Of a DNA stretch of 13,154 nt, positions 1-6,250 are shown in pieces. A program made the position numbers and the translations under genes. This stretch comes from JBBSOK01 sp038259825. GTDB lineage: Bacteria > Bacteroidota > Bacteroidia > Flavobacteriales > Flavobacteriaceae. A model generated the notes under the pieces. It was not told the DNA's origin. It worked only from the letters and a program-made list of their open reading frames with translations, and searched no databases. The stretch lies in the NCBI GenBank assembly GCA_038259825.1, contig JBBSOK010000080.1:1-13154 (forward strand), given 5' to 3'. Position 1 is the first letter of the stretch, and every line of letters begins with the position of its first letter.

Positions 1-87
1 GGCTCACCTCTTACCATTCCGAACAGAGAAGTTAAGCCCGTTTGCGCCGATGGTACTGCACTCGTGGGAGAGTAGGTCGCCGCCTTC
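1..87 (+). rRNA. rrf: 5S ribosomal RNA, 3' part (5' end outside window)
   Basis: This is the 5S rRNA of the large ribosomal subunit. The conserved core is easy to read: CCATTCCGAACAGAGAAGTTAAG at the start, then GCGCCGATGGTACTGCA, and GTGGGAGAGTAGGTCGCCGCC at the 3' side, all typical of Bacteroidota 5S. The first roughly 20 nucleotides of the usual ~108 lie before position 1. The exact 3' end is uncertain by a few bases. A strong terminator follows directly, so this is the last gene of an rRNA operon entering from the left. Confidence 0.95.
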
Positions 88-91
88 CTTT

Positions 92-127
92 AAAGCCCTT
101 TCATCTTGCGATGGAAGGGCTTTTTTT
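92..127 (+). terminator. Rho-independent terminator of the rRNA operon
   Basis: A stem of 13-14 bp (about 92-105 with 110-123, one G-T wobble) closes a TTGC loop and is followed by a run of seven T ending at 127. It begins within ten bases of the 5S 3' end, as expected for the end of an rRNA operon. Confidence 0.93.
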
Positions 128-458
128 ATGGACCAAAATCAGCTGAACGTCTTGAGAGAAACGGAAATGTCGAATGGGAAATAGTCCTATTTTAATGAGC
201 TTCTAATAATTTCTGATTTTAGTCCTGTCTTCGATGCTCTTCAAAGAAATAAATATTTCTTTTTGTCATTATAGATTCTATATTAATGGCTTTTATTTTA
301 GATAAATAATTTACTCACCACATTATTTTTTTACTATTAATTCATTAATGTTTATTATACGAAAGGGATTAGTGTTATTCTAAACCTGTTTTGAGATATA
401 AAAGATTTTCATTTTATGTTATTTTTCGTTATCTTAACGTTACAAAAATAAAAATATT
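128..458. other. AT-rich intergenic stretch, no gene seen
   Basis: No convincing coding frame or tRNA is visible between the rRNA terminator and the secreted-protein gene. The stretch contains a near-perfect AT-rich palindrome at 243-262 (AAAGAAAT paired with ATTTCTTT). A small inverted repeat just before the gene (GTTA-TCT-TAAC, about 428-438) overlaps the 8-bp palindrome TAACGTTA (435-442). A promoter for the downstream gene must lie here. The best -7-like string is TATTTTTC at 420-427, but it lacks a well-spaced TTG, so I do not annotate it. Confidence 0.5.
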
Positions 459-1802
459 ATGAAAAAAACTACACTATTAAAAATTACATTGGCACTTTTA
501 TTTCTGATTGGTACTAGTCAGATTTTTGCTCAGGAACGGATAGCTGTTATTCAAGATTCACAAATACGAATACTTGATGTTCAAACAGGAGATATAATTG
601 ATCCCTCATTTATAACTTTAGATAGTGGTACACCAAAAGCCTTATTACAAGTTGATGATGAAATTTGGGTAAGTTACCAATTAGGCGATAAAATTGAAAG
701 GTATGATCTTCAAGGAAATTTAGTATCGACAATTGATTCTGGTTTAGATAACATTAGAGGGCTATCAGTGGTCAATGATATTGAAGTATGGGTTTGTAAT
801 TCTGGAGGTCTAAATGGCGCGCCGGAAAACGCTATTGTTCGCTTTGATTTTGATGGTAATAATTTAGGAACTTTTTCTGCTGCTCCTGAGTCCAATTCTC
901 CCTTTGATATTGTTGATAATGGAATTGGCGAAGTCTATATTTCGTACAGTTCTAGTAGCAATATTGAACGTCGTGATTATAATGGTACATTTCTAGGTAA
1001 TATAGTTGAACCGGATGTTGTAAGTTTTGTACAACAATTAGAAATTGATAGTGTTGAGGCAATATATGCCGCTGTTTTTAGCATAATTAATGGAGGTAAC
1101 CAAAATGGTCTTTACAGATTTTCTACAATTGATGGATCTATTTTAGACTATTATAGCTTGGGTAACTTAAGAGGTGTTATTAAATTGGGTGATGGAAATG
1201 TTCTTTATTCAAGTGGTGCTGGTGTGTTTAAGCTTGATATTGTAACCGGAGCTAGTACAGAAATTACTTCTGGATCTGCACAGTTTTTTGGCAGATTAAT
1301 TTTTGATAATTGTACAACCCTACCAACTCCTACTGGAGATGCGCAACAAACCTTTATTGATGGCGCAACATTAGCAGATATTGTTGTAAATCCTACGGAT
1401 GTAACCTGGTTTGCAACAGAAGCTGATGCATTGACAAATACAGATCCTTTACCTTTAAGTACAGTATTGGAAACTGGACAAACGTATTTTGCAGTTAATA
1501 TTGTAGACGGATGTCTTAGTGAGCCTTTCGCCGTAACAGTTACAATAATATTGGGTATTGACAACTTTTCAAGTTTAGATTTAAAGTACTATCCTAACCC
1601 AACTTCTGGAATTTTAACTATCTCTAATAGAACAATTATATCTGAAATTACGGTTAGTAATATGTTAGGACAATCAATTTATAATAGTAAACCACAATCT
1701 GAGGAAGTAACATTAGATCTCTCAACAGCACCAAGTGGAATTTATTTGGTTAAAATAAATATTGAAGGAATAAGTAATACAATCAAAATTGTAAAAAAGT
1801 AA
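459..1802 (+). CDS. Secreted beta-propeller-like protein with Ig-like domain and T9SS sorting tail
   Basis: The 447-residue product is predicted to be exported and then moved across the outer membrane by the type IX secretion system. Residues 1-24 form a signal peptide ending IFA before Gln25. Residues about 26-285 contain repeated short blades (for example DDEIWVSY, GDKIERYDLQGNLV, NIERRDYNGTFLG), resembling NHL/SMP-30 beta-propellers. Residues about 288-363 resemble an Ig-like domain common in flavobacterial surface proteins, with a WF core and a late GC. Residues about 373-447 are a type A T9SS sorting domain: YYPNPTSG, then NMLGQ, then SGIYLVKI and a lysine-rich end. The ATG at 459 is chosen because the signal peptide begins exactly there. 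The substrate or binding partner is unknown. It is the only plus-strand protein gene here and appears monocistronic. The sorting domain is certain; the propeller assignment is from repeat pattern only. Confidence 0.88.
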   Translation: MKKTTLLKITLALLFLIGTSQIFAQERIAVIQDSQIRILDVQTGDIIDPSFITLDSGTPKALLQVDDEIWVSYQLGDKIERYDLQGNLVSTIDSGLDNIRGLSVVNDIEVWVCNSGGLNGAPENAIVRFDFDGNNLGTFSAAPESNSPFDIVDNGIGEVYISYSSSSNIERRDYNGTFLGNIVEPDVVSFVQQLEIDSVEAIYAAVFSIINGGNQNGLYRFSTIDGSILDYYSLGNLRGVIKLGDGNVLYSSGAGVFKLDIVTGASTEITSGSAQFFGRLIFDNCTTLPTPTGDAQQTFIDGATLADIVVNPTDVTWFATEADALTNTDPLPLSTVLETGQTYFAVNIVDGCLSEPFAVTVTIILGIDNFSSLDLKYYPNPTSGILTISNRTIISEITVSNMLGQSIYNSKPQSEEVTLDLSTAPSGIYLVKINIEGISNTIKIVKK

Positions 1803-1820
1803 AATGTATCCATAAAGCTA

Positions 1821-1852
1821 AAAAGACCATCTAGAAAGATGGTCTTTTTTTT
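1821..1852. terminator. Bidirectional terminator between convergent genes
   Basis: A perfect 12-bp stem (1821-1832 with 1837-1848) closes an AGAA loop. The plus strand continues into a T run to 1852, and the complementary strand also reads into Ts. It lies 18 bases after the stop of the secreted-protein gene and just past the stop of the small membrane-protein gene at 1856, so it can serve both transcripts. Confidence 0.88.
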
Positions 1853-1855
1853 ATT

Positions 1856-2080
1856 CTAAAAAATAGATTTCAATACTAATCCAATTCCCTTAAAAAGTAG
1901 CCATATTGTAACTGCCATCAAAGAAATTCCTAAAATTAAACCTACCCAAAGTGGTAGCACTTCTTTGTTTAAAAAAGTGAAAGTAAATACATAAGTGGTC
2001 AAGACCAACAATGGCAAGGCAAAAACTAATCGCTTTAAACCCTTCTTCAACATGTCTAAATCTGTATGTTCTTTACCCAT
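1856..2080 (-). CDS. Small DUF6095-like two-helix membrane protein
   Basis: This 74-residue protein has two hydrophobic segments (about 18-36 and 43-63) joined by a short polar loop, an N-terminal acidic/polar leader (MGKEHTDLDMLKKG) and a C-terminus ending KSIF. The pattern resembles the flavobacterial DUF6095 family, whose function is not known. I start at the ATG at 2080-2078. A longer reading from 2116 adds 12 residues but lies wholly inside murQ and does not look like the family N-terminus. With the chosen start, the gene overlaps the murQ stop by 8 bases in the string ATGGGTAA, a typical layout for translational coupling. It would sit in the inner membrane. A role linked to murQ is suggested only by this arrangement. 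Confidence 0.8.
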   Translation of the reverse strand: MGKEHTDLDMLKKGLKRLVFALPLLVLTTYVFTFTFLNKEVLPLWVGLILGISLMAVTIWLLFKGIGLVLKSIF

Positions 2081-2888
2081 TTTTACTATTTTCAATTGAT
2101 TTTCGAACATTTCCATATTTTTTCAACAGGTTTGTTGCTTCACTTTCTGAAATATTCAATTCACTCATAATCATTTTTACACCTCTATCTTGCAGTTTAT
2201 TATTGCTCAATTGCATATCAACCATTTTGTTACCTTTTACTTTTCCAAGTTGTATCATTGCTGCAGTACTAATCATATTTAAGACTAATTTTTGAGCGGT
2301 GCCAGCTTTCATTCTGGAACTTCCTGTAACAAATTCTGGACCTACAACTACAGATATTGGAAACTTTGCTGTTTGAGCTAAAGGACTACCTTCATTACAC
2401 GTAATGCATCCAGTATAAATATTATTCTCATTACATTTTTTCAGCGCACTAATAACGTAAGGTGTAGTGCCGGAGGCTGCAATACCAATCACAAAATCTT
2501 TTTTTGAAATAGCATATTTCTCCAAATCTATCCAGCCTTGATTTTCTGAATCTTCAGCAAATTCAACTGCTTTTCGTATTGCCATATCGCCACCAGCGAT
2601 TAAACCAATCACTAAATCTTGCGATACGCCAAAAGTTGGGGGACATTCACTAGCATCTACAACGCCCAATCGGCCGCTTGTGCCGGCTCCCATATAAAAT
2701 AATCGTCCACCAGTTTTTAGTTTTTCAACAACCTTTTCAATTATTTTTTCTATTTGTGGAATTGATTTTTCAACTGAATTTGCAACTGTTTTATCTTCAT
2801 TATTAATATTGATAAGCAATTCAGAAATAGTCATTTTTTCTAAATTGTTATAATGTGAATCGCTTTCAGTGGTTTTTGTGAAACTCAT
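2073..2888 (-). CDS. murQ: N-acetylmuramic acid 6-phosphate etherase
   Basis: MurQ cleaves the D-lactyl ether of MurNAc-6-phosphate to GlcNAc-6-phosphate and D-lactate, a cytoplasmic step of peptidoglycan recycling. The 271-residue protein is a single SIS sugar-phosphate isomerase-type domain, slightly shorter than the E. coli enzyme (298). Clear family signatures are NINNEDKTV near residues 27-35, the sugar-phosphate loop GAGTSGRLG (67-75) and DASECPPTFG (78-87). Further ones are GLIAGG, GIAASGTTPY and SSRMKAGTAQK. Glu81 corresponds to the catalytic Glu83 of E. coli, and Glu112 matches Glu114 at the same offset. The C-terminal helices (SELNISESEATNLLKKYG) are present, so the gene looks intact. 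It lies 71 bases downstream of the DUF4249 gene and overlaps the following small membrane-protein gene. I see no good promoter in the 71-base gap, so co-transcription from the TonB receptor gene is possible. Confidence 0.96.
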   Translation of the reverse strand: MSFTKTTESDSHYNNLEKMTISELLININNEDKTVANSVEKSIPQIEKIIEKVVEKLKTGGRLFYMGAGTSGRLGVVDASECPPTFGVSQDLVIGLIAGGDMAIRKAVEFAEDSENQGWIDLEKYAISKKDFVIGIAASGTTPYVISALKKCNENNIYTGCITCNEGSPLAQTAKFPISVVVGPEFVTGSSRMKAGTAQKLVLNMISTAAMIQLGKVKGNKMVDMQLSNNKLQDRGVKMIMSELNISESEATNLLKKYGNVRKSIENSKNG

Positions 2889-2959
2889 AATTTTACTAAC
2901 GCTGTTTAAATTATTTTAATGGTGTTTATTTTAGATCTACCGAAAGTCACAATTAAATT

Positions 2960-3760
2960 TTATTCAACTGTATATATAAGCGTATATTTTTCTGAAATCC
3001 TGAAATAACCCAACGGAAAATTATCGGTATTATTTCTGTTTACAACATTTCCTCGTACTGTTGCAGGCTGCGTTTCAAATGGGCCGCCACCGCCATCGCT
3101 TATTTGTTGTAATAATATGAACATAAAATTATAGAATTGCTGATCTACACCGTATAAATTGAATGTTACAACATCGCCCTGTTCTAAATCTTCAATTAAA
3201 TAAAAACCAAAAATAGTATTTCCATCAAAAAACTCATCGTCCAAGACATCAAAACTGTCGCCAGCATTTGAAAGTCCTTCGAAATAATAAAAGTTTTGAA
3301 TGCCGCCTGGATCTGTAAAAAACGCCTTCAACTCTATATCTTCTCCGCTAAAACCACCATCATTTCGCTGTGTGACAAATTCTAAAGGAACTGCTTTTCT
3401 TAATGTATTGGTAGACGTATACGTTTCGTTATTATAAATAATTTCCAAGGTATATTCAATATTTTCCTGTGGTATTAAATTTGAAACATAAATTCCATTT
3501 TCAGAATAAGTAAATGGTGAGACCTCGCCATTGGAAGCTGTGATTGTTACGATTGCATCATTCACTACCGGAATTTGATTGTCAAAAAATGGTGCAGTAG
3601 TTGTTAGTTTTACCGTGCTTTCCGATGTGCCGTTTTCTAATAAATTAATATTTGCCTCAACTACCAGGCGTGGTGCTGCAGTATTTAAATCTACTTCAAT
3701 TACATCTTCACAAGAAGTTATCATTCCGAAGAAAAATAATAAAATAACAATCTTTTTCAT
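2960..3760 (-). CDS. DUF4249 family surface lipoprotein, partner of TonB receptor
   Basis: This 266-residue protein begins with a lipoprotein signal: a hydrophobic stretch followed by the lipobox ITSC with Cys17, then the acidic EDVIEVDL typical of DUF4249 proteins. The body is beta-rich, with a first domain (about 30-120) carrying the family features RLVVEANI and VNDAIVTI. A glycine-rich patch (SDGGGGPFETQPATVRGNV) lies towards the C-terminus. DUF4249 genes in Bacteroidota commonly sit directly after a TonB-dependent receptor gene, as here, where only 5 bases separate the receptor stop from this ATG. By analogy with SusD-type lipoproteins it may help capture a ligand at the cell surface, but this is inference. 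The ligand is unknown. It is at the short end for the family. Confidence 0.88.
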   Translation of the reverse strand: MKKIVILLFFFGMITSCEDVIEVDLNTAAPRLVVEANINLLENGTSESTVKLTTTAPFFDNQIPVVNDAIVTITASNGEVSPFTYSENGIYVSNLIPQENIEYTLEIIYNNETYTSTNTLRKAVPLEFVTQRNDGGFSGEDIELKAFFTDPGGIQNFYYFEGLSNAGDSFDVLDDEFFDGNTIFGFYLIEDLEQGDVVTFNLYGVDQQFYNFMFILLQQISDGGGGPFETQPATVRGNVVNRNNTDNFPLGYFRISEKYTLIYTVE

Positions 3761-3765
3761 TTTCT

Positions 3766-6138
3766 TTAGAATTTAAAATTATAGGTTACTGATGGTATTA
3801 TTCCAAATATTGATAGGCGTACAGCTTCATTTTGGTTAATATCTGTATTCTCCCTAAATGAAATTGACGCAGCATTTTTACGATTATATAAATTGTAAAT
3901 ACTAAAAACCCATTCGCCAGAAAATTTTCTATTAAATAATTCCCTGCCTTCTGGACGTGGCGTCCAAGTTGCGGAGACATCTACGTGATGAAAATTATTT
4001 AATCGACTGCTATTTCTAGCTTCGTAAACGGGCACCACTTGGCCGTTATAAACATATTGTCCTTCGGGAAATGTTGTAGGTTGGCCGGTTTGATAGATTG
4101 CGTTTGCGCCAAATTTCCATTTGTCATTTAACTCATATTGTGCAGTTATACTTATATCGTGGGTTTTATCCCAAGGGCTGTTATACCAATTTCCGTTATT
4201 TATACCCGTTTCCAATGCTGTTCTTCCCGGCGTTCTTTGTTCACTTTTACTCAAGGTATAAGCTATCCAACCTTGTAATTTACCTGATGTTTTTCTCAAT
4301 AAAACTTCCAAACCATACGCGCGCGCTTCACCATTTAACAAAATTTGTTCTACCGCATTGTTTGCAATTAAATCTGCATCATCAACATAATCCAATCTGT
4401 TTTGAACTTCTTTCGCATACGTTTCAACTTCTAAACTATAGCCATCAAATTTTCTGAAATAGCCGATTGCAATCTGATCTGCCAATTGTGGCTCGATATA
4501 CTTTCCACTCGGGGCATAAATATCAAAAGGAGTTGGAGATGTGGTATTTGAAATTTGGTGAATGTATTGCGAAGTCCTATTATAACTAACTTTTAATGAC
4601 ACATCATCATTCAATAAATACGAAATGGCCAATCTTGGTTCAAGATTTACAAATGACTTTATAGTTTTATTTCTATCAATAGAAACCGTTTCAATTGGAG
4701 TAGCTTTTTGATATATTTTAAGTTCATCATTAAATAGTAAAGGATTGTCATTGGCGTATAAATTAAAACCATCTTGTCCCAATCTATTAAAAGTTGAAAG
4801 TCGTAATCCAGCTTTTACATTTAATTTACTTGAAAATTTTATTTCGGAATCTAAATAAATCGCATTTTCAAAAGCATATTTGTCATCTAATTTAAACGGA
4901 TTTATGCCCGATGTTTCGTTAATTGGTTTAACATCGCCCGGATTAAATTTGTAGTAAATACTATTTAATCCATAGTTCAATTTTAAATTGTTTGAAATAT
5001 AATGTGAAAAATCATATTTATAATTGAAATTACGAATGCCGCTATCAAACTGAAATTCAACAAATGTAAGTTCCAGCCCATAATAATAATCTGAATAAAT
5101 TGCAGACATATTGCTGAACAATTTATCTGAAAACAAATGATTCCATCGTACATTCAAAGTTGTATTTCCGAATGTATTTGAAAAAGTATCATTTATACTA
5201 AATACATCGCGACCAAAATATCCCGATAAAAAAAGGCGGTTATCTTTATTTAGATCGTAACTTATTTTAGTGTTTAAATCATAAAAATACGCGATGTTGT
5301 CATTATCGAAAAGCGGTAAAAATAAATGGGCATAACTGCTTCTACCACCAATTAGAAATGAAGCTGTATCTTTTTTTATCGGACCTTCAAGCAATAATCT
5401 GCTCGCTACCAAACCAATACCGCCCGTTGCGCCAAATTTCTTTTTACTACCATCTTTTTGGTAAATATCTAAAACCGAAGCAACCCGACCGCCATAACGC
5501 GCTGGGATTCCACCTTTATATAACGTTAAATCTTTAATGGCATCAGGGTTAAAAACCGAGAAAAAACCGAAAAGGTGCGAAGAACTATATAAAGTAGCTT
5601 CATCCAATAAAATTAAGTTTTGGTCGGCAGCGCCACCGCGAACATTAAAACCACTTGCGCCTTCTCCAGCACTCGTAACGCCTGGCAAAAGTGTTATTGC
5701 TTTTATAACATCTACCTCGCCGAGGACAACTGGAATCTGTTTAATTGTATTAACCGAAAGCGAATTTGCACTCATTTGCGGATCACGGATATTCAGCTTT
5801 TCTATATCGGTTTTAATTAAAACCTCGCCTAAAGTTTCCGTTTCGGTGAATAGGCTTAAACTAATATTTAAGCTTTCAGAAAGCGAAACATTTTCAGTAA
5901 CGGTTGCAAAACCTAAGTTGCTGTAAGTTACTTTATAATCGCCCTTTGGTAGTGTGATTGAGTAAAAACCATATTCGTTGGTAACGGTTCCCGTTTGTGC
6001 TGAGGGAATAATAACATTTACGCCAATGAGTGTTTCACCTGTTTCAGCTTCAGAAACTGTACCACTAAGTGTAAATTTTTCTTGGGCAAATGTCGTAAGG
6101 GTTACGAGGAAAAATAGAAGGATTTGAAGGTTTTTCAC
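3766..6138 (-). CDS. TonB-dependent receptor with carboxypeptidase-like regulatory domain
   Basis: This is a 790-residue outer-membrane active-transport receptor powered by TonB-ExbBD. Residues 1-18 form a signal peptide (TFA before Gln19). Residues about 22-100 are a carboxypeptidase regulatory-like fold (LSGTVSEAETGETLIGVNV, then NEYGFYSITLPKGDYKV). Residues about 120-228 are the plug, with LPGVTSAGEGASGFNVRGG, NLILLDEATLY and the GGIPARYGGR signature. The rest is a 22-strand-type barrel ending in an aromatic FKF, as expected for recognition by the barrel-assembly machinery. The start is GTG at 6138-6136: it puts the signal peptide at the N-terminus, and an in-frame TAA lies three codons upstream. 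The gene begins about 50 bases after the terminator of the preceding dehydrogenase gene, so it should have its own promoter, although none matches the consensus well. It is followed by its DUF4249 partner. The substrate is unknown. Confidence 0.94.
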   Translation of the reverse strand: MKNLQILLFFLVTLTTFAQEKFTLSGTVSEAETGETLIGVNVIIPSAQTGTVTNEYGFYSITLPKGDYKVTYSNLGFATVTENVSLSESLNISLSLFTETETLGEVLIKTDIEKLNIRDPQMSANSLSVNTIKQIPVVLGEVDVIKAITLLPGVTSAGEGASGFNVRGGAADQNLILLDEATLYSSSHLFGFFSVFNPDAIKDLTLYKGGIPARYGGRVASVLDIYQKDGSKKKFGATGGIGLVASRLLLEGPIKKDTASFLIGGRSSYAHLFLPLFDNDNIAYFYDLNTKISYDLNKDNRLFLSGYFGRDVFSINDTFSNTFGNTTLNVRWNHLFSDKLFSNMSAIYSDYYYGLELTFVEFQFDSGIRNFNYKYDFSHYISNNLKLNYGLNSIYYKFNPGDVKPINETSGINPFKLDDKYAFENAIYLDSEIKFSSKLNVKAGLRLSTFNRLGQDGFNLYANDNPLLFNDELKIYQKATPIETVSIDRNKTIKSFVNLEPRLAISYLLNDDVSLKVSYNRTSQYIHQISNTTSPTPFDIYAPSGKYIEPQLADQIAIGYFRKFDGYSLEVETYAKEVQNRLDYVDDADLIANNAVEQILLNGEARAYGLEVLLRKTSGKLQGWIAYTLSKSEQRTPGRTALETGINNGNWYNSPWDKTHDISITAQYELNDKWKFGANAIYQTGQPTTFPEGQYVYNGQVVPVYEARNSSRLNNFHHVDVSATWTPRPEGRELFNRKFSGEWVFSIYNLYNRKNAASISFRENTDINQNEAVRLSIFGIIPSVTYNFKF

Positions 6139-6187
6139 TTTCTGTTTTTATAACAATTAGTTTTATAGAACGTTTGCATTAGATAAA

Positions 6188-6219
6188 AGTGCGGCGAATA
6201 ATTTTTTATTCGCCGCTTT
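6188..6219 (-). terminator. Terminator of the isocitrate dehydrogenase gene
   Basis: A GC-rich 11-bp perfect stem (6191-6201 with 6206-6216) closes a four-base loop, 35 bases after the dehydrogenase stop. On the minus strand it is followed by ACTTTTATC, a short T tract, and A-T pairs beyond a two-base bulge can extend the stem. It separates the dehydrogenase transcript from the TonB receptor genes. Confidence 0.83.
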
Positions 6220-6250
6220 GAAAAAATATTAGAATTTTTAAAATTTGAGA

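Noticed and set aside
391..427. Promoter before the secreted-protein gene (TTG at 391-393 and TATTTTTC at 420-427)
   Set aside because: The spacing is 26 bases instead of about 19, and the -7 element has a mismatch at the key G.
1205..1564. 119-residue antisense frame inside the secreted-protein gene
   Set aside because: The sense strand has a clear Ig-like domain there; the antisense product has no signal, motif or start context.
2081..2116. Longer start for the DUF6095-like gene
   Set aside because: It adds 12 residues encoded inside murQ that do not resemble the family N-terminus; the 2080 start gives the usual stop-start overlap.
4098..4457. 119-residue plus-strand frame inside the TonB receptor
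   Set aside because: It is opposite a conserved beta-barrel coding region and shows only composition-driven leucine and histidine runs.
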